Part shown: positions 1 through 8,498 of the stretch, piece by piece | Numbering within the stretch: the first letter of the stretch is position 1 | How the letters are laid out: each line of letters starts with the position of its first letter | From: Azolla caroliniana | Lineage: Eukaryota; Polypodiophyta | Direction: 5' to 3' | DNA: 64,000 nt | Assembly (NCBI GenBank): GCA_043228905.1 | Contig: JBHGNT010000018.1 | Coordinates: 1,116,001-1,180,000 of the forward strand | Made by a program: the position numbers and the translations under genes | Notes under the pieces: generated by a model | The model's database searches: none | What the model was told of the DNA's origin: nothing | Seen by the model: only the letters and a program-made list of their open reading frames with translations

Positions 1-215
1 TCCGGGCCGAGAACTCCGCACGCTCGAAGTCGCACTTCCGCCCTTGTCTTTTCTCGGCCAACGATGCCGACTATCATACACCCTCCGTTGTTGGAGAAGC
101 AAAATTTCCTACCTATCGTACAGGGTTCCTTCGGTTTCGGTTCTATTGTACAATCGTGGGGTCTTTCCCGAGTGTCCGGGCTGTCTCGGCCCCACGCCTT
201 GGCAGCCCTCTCTAA
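1..215 (-). CDS. pol: Pol N-terminus of G1, entered by -1 frameshift, truncated by window edge
   Basis: This is the frame -1 to gag, open without a stop from the gag stop codon (212-214) to the window edge. The first 46 codons form a linker. An ATG at 77-75 begins the block VGIVGREK, also conserved in G2 and G3. The linker residues LERAAKAWGRDSPDT and CTIGR are shared with G2, so the stretch between gag and that ATG is itself coding. RT, RNase H and integrase would lie to the left of base 1. Confidence 0.75.
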
Positions 216-2338
216 AAATCCTCCCGGTTCTCGCCACCGAGGGATTCGCGGTTTCGCTCGTGGTTCGGCCGCACCATCAGAAATTGGACCGAATGGCGCC
301 CATCCTGGCTTTTGACCCTCGCGTAGGCCGAACCGTTGTCCAGCACCTTGGTCTCCATTCGCACCGCCGTGATGTATGGTTCCCCTAATATGACCGGGTG
401 CAAGGACGTCTCCTGTACAAAGAAGTGCTGGTCAATCTCGATGTCGCCGATCTTGACTCGCACGTTCGGGCAGGCCCCGTGCAATTCCTCGGTGGCGCGC
501 GTCGCCGCCCGTATCTTCCACCCGTGCTTGGTGTTGATCGGCCACTTTCCCTTCTTATAGAAGTCCATGGACATCAGGTTTATTTCCGAACCGTGGTCCA
601 CCAATGCCACCACCGGTTCCTGAACATCTCCGATCTTTACCGGGGTCTCCGTGGTCGCTCGGGCCCAGTGTGGCCTCGAATAGTGGCTCTCCGCCCACTC
701 ATCTTCTAGCGCCAAGTCGTCGATGTGCGTCGTCCGCACCTCCACCGGTCTTTCCGGTTCCGTCTCCGTCGACAGCCTCTTCCGCTTCACCAAGTCCACA
801 ATGGAGTCGTGGAACTCCTTCTTGGCGATCCCTAGCACCTCCCGCAATGACAGCTCCACTTTGCTATCGAGGATCCGTTCTTCTAGGACCTTTCGTAGGT
901 CCGTGGTCCTTTCTATTTCCGTCCCTAGTCGGTATCCGCCCTTCTTGGGGTTATCTTGCGCGCTGGACCCACCGGCTTCGTTTCGTCGTTGCCCGAATCG
1001 GGTCTCGTATCGTTGTGAGGGCCCGGCCGCTCCGGCTTTCCCCACTCGTTTGTCTTCTACCAGAGCCTCGTAGTTCCGGCAGGCGGCTTCTACGAAGCCC
1101 ATCTTTTCCTCGACCGGGTCGCTCCACCCGGTTATTTCCGGGACCCGTCTCTCAGCGCGGTCCGTTTCATCTTTCCTCAGCCGTGCGCCGGCGAGACCTT
1201 CCAGCATTGCCGACCAGAATCCTTCTTTGCCCTCCTTTCGGGCCTCGCTGCCCCCGACCCGAATGCCGGCCGACGCCGAGTAGTGGATGGCCTCCACGTG
1301 TCGGGCCGCTGCCTCTTCCATCAGTCTCTTCATACGTCATCGCCCGTCGTTCCGGTTTAGGGCCCTTCTGGTATCGCCGGCGTGCACCCGGCCTTCCCAT
1401 AGGTACACCACCCGGTTCCTCAACGCCTCTACGAAATCGCCGCAGTCCTTCCGAATGTGGCCGACCTCATCGCACCACATGCACTTGTTCCCTGCTACCG
1501 GACGTCGGTCACGAGCCGGTTCGCCGCCTTCCCTTCGAGTCTGGGCGATCTGGAGATCCTTTATCGCCCGCATCAACTCCTCCAGCGCTCCTCCTCCGGA
1601 CGAGTCATTGACCATGCCGGTCGGAGCCGAACCGGTTTCGAGCCACTCCCGGGTCTCTTCCCTTCGCCCTTGTGGTGCCGGTTCAAGCCTCCTTGCTGTG
1701 ATAGAGCCCGCTTCGGTCGCCCCGTTGTCAGCCCATTCTCGCCGTTTGTCGAAACGGCCACAGACTCTCTTAACCGTCGTCCAGTCGGTCGTCCGCCCGT
1801 CTTCTGTTTCTAGCAAGGAGCCGACTTGATCCCGGTCCTGCTCGTCCACCGACTTGACGAACAGTTGGACCCGGCTCGTATCCAGAACGGTTCGGTCAAG
1901 CGCCGAAAGGCGCGCAAAGTGTTCCTCAAACTCCTGGAGGAGTGCCGACGCATTTCTTCCCTTGCCGGGGGACTCCACCCATTCCATGAAGTTCCGTTTC
2001 GAAAGCCGGAGCGCGTCGTCCAGCCCGTATTTTTCTAGGAGTCGGCCTTCGAACTCCTCCCAGGTACGGCTCTTCGCCCGCACCTCGAGCACCTCCGCAT
2101 GGATGCTCGGCATCACCACTCGAGGGAACCCGGCAAGATGCCTCTCTTCCGGAATGTCCCGCATTAGCATTTCTGCCCCGTAGGACGCCAAGTACTTCGT
2201 GGTATCCTTTCCGCTGAACCGGCCGATCGTACCGACGACCGCCTCAATGGCTCTGTCGAGGGCGCTGGTGCCCTCGCGTGCGCTCAATATCCGATCCACG
2301 GCCGAAGCCATGGCCTCTGCAAGATCCAACCCCTTCAT
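212..2338 (-). pseudogene. gag: Gag-protease of G1, one in-frame stop
   Basis: This is the structural Gag with the aspartic protease at its C-terminus, in one frame of about 708 codons. The ATG at 2338 (MKGLDLAEAM) aligns with the ATG of the other copies, 43 bases inside the LTR. The capsid region (AVDRIL, YLASYGAEML, FEGRLLEKYGLDDAL) is followed by a CCHC knuckle CMWCDEVGHIRKDC and then the protease motif LVDHGSEINLM. A single TGA at 1336-1334 interrupts the frame just before MKRLMEEAAARH. The region is otherwise open and ends REDF-stop at the frameshift site. G1 therefore looks recently disabled. Confidence 0.88.
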
Positions 2339-2381
2339 CTTCTGCTCTTCTGCCGCCTCTTTCACGTCGGGTTCACCAAGA

Positions 2382-3004
2382 TGTTCGAGGTATTCCTCGC
2401 GGATGCGTGGAATGAGGCGGGACCTCGGGGGTCCTGTACCGAAGAGCAAGAGAGAAAGGAGAAGAGACCCACTATGTGCGAGCGTAGATTCACAGGGACA
2501 CGGCCCTTCGACACAAAGATGCGAGTGGGACAACGACACAGAGAGACACGAATGTATGTATGTATTAACAAAGACAAAACAACAAAAAGCACGAAGTCGG
2601 TTACAACCAAACAGGCCGGCGAACAGATGCCGATGCCTGTTCGCAAACGCTCAGAAAGGAAGGAGTAGGTTGGAGGTGCTGCCGGAAGCACTCGGGCATT
2701 CCTCAGAGCAGCACGAGCCTCACGAAACCTGCACAGAAAGAAGCTACGGAGAGTATGGAAGAGAGAGAAGCCTTCGACCGACAGCCTGACAACACTTCGT
2801 CCTCTCTGATTCTGCGATCCCCCCCCTCTTCCTCGTCTCCCTCCTTTTTATAGGCAAGAAGGGAGCCGTTTCCTATTAACTTCCTACCTACCGAATCTAC
2901 CTACCTAGGATCTTCTATGTACAACATAAGGCGCACGTGCATGAAGAGCCGGTTCCTACGCTCCGGTGCACCGATTCCGCTTGTGGACGGTTTTCTTCAC
3001 GACA
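2382..3004 (-). repeat. 5' LTR of G1 (623 bp)
   Basis: The plus strand begins TGTTCGAGG and ends TTCTTCACGACA. It matches the 648-bp LTRs of G4 and, less closely, those of G2 and G3. On the minus strand a TATAAAAA box lies at about 2853-2845. The inverted repeat GCGAACAG/CTGTTCGC seen in the other LTRs of the family is present. The primer site (reading TTGGTGAACCCGACGTGAA on the minus strand) is at 2379-2361. Confidence 0.9.
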
Positions 3005-3605
3005 TCGTGAACCGGCCCTTACACACGGGCACATGTTTTGATGTATTTACATAGTTAAGTATAGGTCGGCGATGTAATTATCCTAGGTAGCACGAATTCG
3101 TTAGGTAGGGAATCAAAGAGGATCTTTGTCTGGAAGGACAGAGAATAAAAGTGATGTAACTGTTAGGAATAGTAGTAAACAGAGAGAGAATTAGTACTAG
3201 AGAAGAGAAGTACTATTAGTACTAAGAGGACGGGACTGCGTAAGATTCCTGAGAGAGGAAGAGAGAAGAGGAGAGAGAGAGAGATAACGAGAATGAGAGT
3301 GAGAGAAAGATGATGACAACAACTAATATATTATGTGAAAGATAAGTGCAAAGTGGCTAAGAGGCTTAAGACTAGCGTTGAACCAATTTGGTTCAAAACA
3401 ATGCCTTGTGCCTCCTTTTATAGTGTTTTCAGGAATAATCATGAAGCTTCTAGAATGTTCCAGAGAGATCTGGAATATACATCAATTTTCTATGATAAAA
3501 CATAAATGAAAATAATATCCTATAAATTACAATTCATAGTCTAATGGTAAGAGCTCGACCCATGTAGCATAAGGTCATGGGTTCGAGTCTTGCCATATCA
3601 TGACA
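3005..3605 (-). repeat. 3' LTR of chromovirus T1, broken by G1
   Basis: On the minus strand the LTR opens TGTCATGATATGG directly after a purine tract (AAGGGGGAGCTAG) that follows the chromodomain gene. It contains a TATAAAAGGAGG promoter-like box and a CT-rich tract. Roughly its first 330 bases recur in T2 at 24144-24475 in the opposite orientation. Its far end is lost at the G1 insertion. It is AT-rich compared with the gypsy and copia elements around it. Confidence 0.75.
3531..3605 (+). other. tRNA-like segment inside the chromovirus LTR
   Basis: An A-box-like TAGTCTAATGG (3537-3547) and a B-box-like GGTTCGAGTCT (3580-3590) are spaced as in a tRNA gene. A 7-bp inverted repeat ACCCATG/CATGGGT lies between them. 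I could not fold a convincing acceptor stem or name an anticodon, so this is not called a functional tRNA. It lies antisense at the very start of the LTR. The same structure is present in T2 at 24144-24213. Confidence 0.5.
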
Positions 3606-3616
3606 CTAGCTCCCCC

Positions 3617-3875
3617 TTAAAGACAACGAGTGGAATGAGTCGGCGCTGATTGCGAACCGGGTTTGTCCGGATACTTTCGGTGGAAATCAGCAAGAAGATC
3701 TTGAGCAATGCTCGACGGGTTCCCAAGTACGTTCGCTCGGACTATAACCGAGCCAATCAACCAAATAATAAAGTTTGTTGCGAACAAGTTCAACTTCATT
3801 CTCCGGGCCGACGTCCAACTCCAGTGGGGGCGGCGGCGGTGTAACACGATCCGGAATGGTGTTTGCTTTATAAGG
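3617..3875 (-). pseudogene. Integrase C-terminus with chromodomain, T1 fragment
   Basis: This is the 3' end of the chromovirus pol gene, including a degraded chromodomain (chromatin-targeting module). Aligned with the intact copy at 23877-24132, it lacks 18 bases in frame (the residues AAILDS) and 8 bases near EHV, which shifts the frame. The tail AQDLLADFHRKYPDKPG is still readable. The upstream part of the gene resumes at 22329 on the far side of C0: HPVFHCSLLEPY ends there and YKANTIPDR begins here. Confidence 0.8.
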
Positions 3876-4207
3876 TGTTGGGAGATAGGTCCCTCCGGAT
3901 GGGAAGTGAGAAGAACAATACTCATGAGAACCGGATGAGGAGTACCCGGCAAGAGCCGATGGTGCAAGCCCGGTGAGGAGTGCTCACTGGATGAAGGGAC
4001 ATATTCGTAAATATGTTTCTGAGAGTCCATCGGGGCTATATTTGTAAATAGCCGAAAAGTCATATTAGTATAAATATGACTTAGGGCAAACTTTGTTTTC
4101 AGGTTGTCATTCTTATTGGTGCAAGAATAGTATAAATATGACTTAGGGCAAACTTTGTTTTCAGGTTGTCATTCTTATTGGTGCAAGAATAGTGAGCGCG
4201 TAACTGT

Positions 4208-4256
<49 letters not shown>

Positions 4257-4532
4257 GAGGTCGTTGCCTTTGTTGTAACCGTCGTCTGTGGCGAAGATCG
4301 TGAGCACGAGGTCGTTGCCTCTGTGAGCTCACTGTTGTAATCATTGTGATATAGTGATAGTTTGGAGTCTTTGGACTCCCGTGGTTTTTTCCCTCTCAGG
4401 GTTTTCCACGTTAAACATCCCGTGTACTCTTCTCTCCTTTGTGTTGTGCGTTTCATTATCCGTTTTTTCTGTGTTCGATTTTAGACTCGGTTGTGGCCGA
4501 GGGTTGCGCATAGGGAGCGTGCATTCCTGTCA
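3876..4532 (+). repeat. 5' LTR of C0 (657 bp)
   Basis: It starts TGTTGGGAGATAGGTCC and ends GCATTCCTGTCA. It contains the palindromes ACATATT/AATATGT and GTCATAT/ATATGAC around TATAAAT, as in the other copia LTRs here. A segment of about 62 bases (AGTATAAATATGACTTAGGG to GGTGCAAGAAT) is duplicated in tandem at about 4069-4191, which partly accounts for its being longer than the 3' LTR. A (GA)n run lies at 4211-4251. Confidence 0.92.
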
Positions 4533-4535
4533 AAG

Positions 4536-4547
4536 TGGTATCAGAGC
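4536..4547 (+). other. Primer binding site of C0 (tRNA-iMet type)
   Basis: TGGTATCAGAGC begins four bases after the LTR and is complementary to the 3' end of plant initiator tRNA-Met. Confidence 0.85.
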
Positions 4548-4562
4548 GAAACGACACAGAAA

Positions 4563-4948
4563 ATGGACGAATCGTTGGGAGGCATGTTCAAGCTCACTGG
4601 CTCCAACTATTCCGTGTGGAAGTCGAAGATGAGGGACATGCTCGTGGTTAAAGATCTTTGGTTGCCAGTTCAGTTCGGGGACAAGAGATCGGACAAGATC
4701 GACGCCGCGATATGGGAGGTGATGCACATGAAGACAACGACATACATATGGTGCTTCATCGACATGAGCCTATACAACAACTTCAATGAAGAGAGCAAGG
4801 CTCATGAGCTATGGGAGAAGATCGACATTATGTTTCAGAACAAAAATGCTATTAACTAGGTTTCGGTATTCCGGAAGCTAGTAAGACTCTGGTACCAAGA
4901 TGGCTCCAGCATGGCGGAGCACATGAATGCCTTCCAGGGGCTGATACA
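4563..4948 (+). pseudogene. gag: Gag N-terminus of C0
   Basis: The ATG at 4563 lies shortly after the primer site and begins MDESLGGMFKLTGSNYSVWK, the usual N-terminal pattern of plant copia Gag (NYSVWKSKMRD). A TAG at 4857-4859 stops the frame, after which recognisable Gag continues (RKLVRLWYQDGSSMAEHM) to the C1 insertion at 4949. The gene resumes at 17862 with the Gag segment PLADEVLALLMLGSLP. Confidence 0.85.
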
Positions 4949-5679
4949 TGTTGGGATTTCGGTCCCTCCGGATGGGATGTCCGGAGATGAATGACGGCAA
5001 GCCCGGAGGCTGTTACGGAACCGTAGGATGAAGAGTACCCGGCATGAAGCCGGATGAAGAGTACCCGGTTACGGAGCCGGATGATGAAGACCCCGGTTAC
5101 GGAGCCGGATGCTGAAGACCCCGGTTACGGAGCCGGATGCTGAAGACCCCGGCTACGGAGCCGGATGCTGAAGACCCCGGCTACGGAGCCGGATGACGAA
5201 TGTACCCGGAGAGAGAGATCCGGATGCGGGGACATATTTGTGAATATGTTTGCCAAGAGCCCTTGAGGTTATATTTGTAAATAGCCCGAAAGTCATATGT
5301 GTATAAATATGACTTAGGGCAAACAGTTTAGTTGTTGTTGCTCATTTTCTGTTTTTTTCACTTAGTGGGAGCGAAGTGAGAGCAGCCGAGAGAGAGAGAG
5401 AGAGAGAGAACCGAAGAGGTCGACGCCTCTGTGTAATACCGCCGCCTGTGGCGAGGACAGCGAGCTCAAGGTCGTCGCCTTGCAGCTCGCCATTGTATAT
5501 TCCAGTGTATAGTGATAGTTGGAGTCGTGCACTCCCGTGGTTTTTCCCGTTTAGGGTTTTCCACGTTATACCCTGTGTATCGTGTCTTTCTCTGTATTTC
5601 CTATTTTCTGCTCCATTGATTCGCGATTTCTCGGTTGTGGCTGAGCGGTGAAGGTGAATAGAAGGGTCGATTCCCAACA
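4949..5679 (+). repeat. 5' LTR of C1 (731 bp)
   Basis: It runs TGTTGGGATTTCGG to GATTCCCAACA. In order it holds a minisatellite of CCGGATG-AAGA-CCCCGG-TACGGAG type units (about 5020-5215), three palindromes with the TATA box (5232-5313), a (GA)n run near 5387-5410, and a TTTAGGGTTTTCC telo-box-like motif near 5552. Confidence 0.95.
5232..5313 (+). promoter_or_regulatory. Palindrome cluster and TATA box of the copia LTR
   Basis: Three inverted repeats follow one another: 5232-5249 (ACATATT/AATATGT), 5272-5283 (TATTT/AAATA) and 5292-5313 (GTCATAT/ATATGAC). TATAAAT at 5302-5308 lies in the third, so this is the likely core promoter. The arms are kept in C0, C3, the solo LTR at 54520 and the 17126 LTR, while loop bases vary. 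Confidence 0.6.
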
Positions 5680-5682
5680 AAC

Positions 5683-5694
5683 TGGTATCAGAGC
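5683..5694 (+). other. Primer binding site of C1 (tRNA-iMet type)
   Basis: TGGTATCAGAGC starts four bases after the 5' LTR. Confidence 0.92.
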
Positions 5695-5709
5695 GAGCTG
5701 TTGCAGAAA

Positions 5710-7628
5710 ATGGAAGGCGGCGGCAGCGGGCAGCCGGGGATGATGGTGCTGAACGCTCAGAATTACGCCGACTGGAAGATCAAGATGGAGGATCTTCTGA
5801 TTGTTCGGGACCTGTACGAACCGATCGACAGGTCGGAAATACCGAAGGGGGTACTTGAGTCGGAGTGGAAGCTCCTGAACCGGAAAGCCGTAGCGACGAT
5901 CCGACAATATGTCGATGTAAGCGTCCTACAACATGTGGCAAACGACACCAACGCATATGAGATGTGGAAGAAGCTGTCGGGCCTCTACGAGAGGAAGAAT
6001 GCGTTGAACCGGACCTCCCTGATGAGGAAGATAGTGAACCTCAAGTACCGGGACGGCGAGAGTATGGTGGAACACGTAAGCACGTTCATGGGATTCGTGA
6101 ACCAGCTTGCGGCGATCAAGTTCCCGTTGGAGGATGCAATGCAAGCCATCATCCTGATGTGTACATTGCCGGACAGCTGGGAGAACTTGGTGGTGACTCT
6201 CAGCACCTCCTGCACTGAAGATAACTTGTCTCTACAAACGGTAAAGACAAGTATTTTGAACGAAGAAGCGCGTCGGAGAGATAAAGAACCGGTCTCCGAC
6301 TCGAAGGCGCTGCTTACCGAATCGGAACGGGGAAGACAGTGGAACCGGAGTCCGCAAAGACAGGAGAAGTCGGGGACCCGGTCGCAGTCAAGAGGAAGGC
6401 CAACATGCTTCCACTGTGGGAAGCCGGGGCACTTCCGGAAGAATTGTCGGCATTACCGAAAGGACAACGGAGCCGACGACACCGATTCGAAGAAATCACC
6501 GGAGAGAAACGGTGCATACCGGGGAGCCACGGACCGGAGAGGTCCGGATCGGCGAGGGCAGGACCGGAAAGGAACGACGGCACTCGCGGCAAGTGAAGAA
6601 GAGATAATGCTTATTACCGAAGAGAGGGAGCTGAACCTTGCCGGTGTAGAGATGACCTGGGTGGTCGATTCTGGAGCGTCGTTCCACCTGACCCCGGAGA
6701 AGAAATACTTCTCATCCTACACAGCCGGTGAGCACGGCTGTGTCCGGATGGGAAATGAAGGTACGTGCCGGATAGCCGGCATAGGAGACGTGTGGCTGAT
6801 GACATCAACCGGATGCAAGATGCTGCTGAAGGATGTGCGACACGTTCCGGAGGTCCGATTGAACCTGATCTCGGCCGGGAGGCTAGATGATGAAGGCTAC
6901 ACGGGGAGCATCCGGAACGGTGTCATGAAGTTCAGCAAGGGGAGCCTGATAGTGGCTCGGGCCCGGAAGGTCAACACACTGTACCTGATGAATTCCCGGT
7001 TATGTCCGGAAGAGCTGAATGTGGCAGCCGACACTGCCGGTGAGCTGTGGCACAAGAGACTGTGCCACATGAGTGAGAAGGGGATGAAGAGGCTTGCAGA
7101 AGACAACCTCATTCCAGTGAAGCATGTGCACCTGGAGAAGTGCACCGACTGCCTGGCCGGTAAGCAAAACCGGACCTCCTTCCACTCAAGGCCACCGACG
7201 AGACGTAGCGCACCATTGGAGTTGGTGCACACTGATGTGTGTCAGGTAGAAACGAAGTCACATGGCGGAGCCCAGTACTTCGTAACAGTCATTGATGATC
7301 ACAGCCGGAAGCTGTGGACGGCACCGTTGAAGACAAAGGACCAAGTATTGTCCGTCTTCAAAGAACTCCACGCGAGAGTGGAAAGAGAATCCGGCAAGAA
7401 GCTGAAAGCGATACGAGCGGATAACGGAGGGGAATACCGGGGGCAGTTCCAGGAGTACTGTCGCTCGAAGGGAATCCGACTCGAGTTTACTGTGCCGAAG
7501 ACGCCGGAACTGAACGGGCTGGCCGAGAGGATGAACCGGACCATAATGGAGAGGGTCCGGAGTATGCTGGCGCATGCGAAATTACCCAAGGGGTTTTGGG
7601 CTGAGGCAATGTCGACGGCGACATACGT
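5710..7628 (+). CDS. gag-pol: Copia C1 Gag-protease-integrase, 5' part of Gag-Pol
   Basis: This is a single-frame copia polyprotein. The ATG at 5710 (MEGGGSGQPGMMVLNAQNYA) follows the primer site; I prefer it to the non-ATG opening at 5701. Domains in order: Gag (residues about 1-200), CCHC knuckle CFHCGKPGHFRKNC (about 236-249), protease WVVDSGASFHLTP (about 320), integrase zinc finger (HKRLCH with CTDCLAGK), and the catalytic core with LVHTDVC, RADNGGEY and a downstream E in NGLAERMN. The frame runs to TATYV, where G2 interrupts it at the duplicated ACGT. The rest is at 14961-17115. The total would be about 1357 residues, normal for copia. Open codons after 7628 belong to the G2 LTR. Confidence 0.95.
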
Positions 7629-8427
7629 TGTCGAGATATTACGCAAGTGCGTGTGGAATAGAGGCGGGACCGCGGGGGTCTCGAACCAAAGAGCAAGCGA
7701 GGGAGGAGAAAGAGAGAGAACCGGCTACGCAGGACCGGGGATACACAGGGACACGGCCCTTCAGCACGGAGAACGCGAACAGACACCGACACAGACAGAT
7801 GCGAATGACTAAATATGTGTATTAACAAAATGGCTAACACGACTACAACCCCCGGTGGGGCACAGGTTGGTTGCAACCGAACAGGCCGGCGAACAGATGC
7901 CGATGCCTGTTCGCTTCGAAGCACAAACGGGGAAATGGGGGGGGGTAGCAGGTCGGAGGTGCTGCCGGAAGCACTCGGGCGTTCCTCGAAACAGCGCGAG
8001 CCTCCCCGGAACCCTGCACAGAAAGCTTTGGAGCTCAAGAAGGAAGGAAACAGAGAGAGCGAAGCGTCCAGAAACGGTCCGACAGCACTTCGTCCTCTCC
8101 GCGCCAGATCCCTGCAACAGCTCTTTCCCGCTCCTTATATAGGCCGACGAACAGGCCGTCGTGTCAGCTTTATTCCCTGTCCCTTTTGGACAGGGATCCG
8201 CTCCGTTTTTCACGGATCCGCGTAGTTACGCCGCCGACTCGTACAGTTCGCGCGCGCGACCGAAAAAACTGTTCGCGCGGTCTTTGTCTCCACTTGAGTT
8301 AGGGCCCGTTCCTGCCGATTATCCTCTCAATTCGTTTCTATGTACAACTCGGAGCGTGCGCGCGTGAAGAACCGGTTCCCACGCCTTGGTGCGCCGATTC
8401 CGCCTATAGACGGTTTTCTTCACGACA
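7629..8427 (-). repeat. 3' LTR of G2 (799 bp)
   Basis: The plus strand runs TGTCGAGATATT to TTCACGACA, with TGTCG/CGACA terminal inverted repeats. Further inverted repeats are GCGAACAG/CTGTTCGC (7889-7914), CCCTGTCC/GGACAGGG near 8176-8196 and GGATCCG/CGGATCC near 8195-8220. The last two are upstream of the minus-strand TATATAA box at 8140-8134. Confidence 0.95.
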
Positions 8428-8498
8428 TCCGCCCCCACCTAACCGCGCATCCTCCGGTATGCGCCAAGAGAGTTGGGACGGAGAAAACCGGCCCGTCT

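Larger units (their letters stand above)
1..3004 (-). mobile_element. Ty3/gypsy element G1, 5' part (3' part beyond the window)
   Basis: Reading leftwards, the element runs from its 5' LTR (2382-3004) through gag-protease (2338-212) into the start of pol, where the window ends. It is collinear with the complete copy G2 (7629-14956). Its LTR is of the same subfamily as that of G4. It sits inside the LTR of chromovirus T1. The bases just outside its right end read TCGT, which fits the NCGN target duplications of this family, but the other flank is not in the window. Confidence 0.9.

Noticed and set aside
604-1611. Long plus-strand open frames opposite the gypsy gag and pol genes (for example 604-1611, 47450-48406, 13146-13958)
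   Set aside because: They are antisense shadows of GC-rich coding sequence. They recur wherever the sense gene is conserved and show no domain of their own.
2339-2539. The gag frame of G1 (also G3 and G4) stays open through the primer site into the LTR, which could suggest a gag start in the LTR
   Set aside because: The upstream extension of G1 begins with GTG and has no ATG before the conserved MKG/MRG start. In G2 a stop (GCG TAA) lies in the LTR in this frame, so the extension is not conserved.
3531-3605. Functional tRNA gene
   Set aside because: A and B boxes are present, but the acceptor and anticodon stems do not pair convincingly. It is a repeated part of the chromovirus LTR.
4201-4260. 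(GA)n runs in copia LTRs as independent microsatellite loci
   Set aside because: They occur at the same place in most copia LTRs here and are part of the LTR, not separate features.
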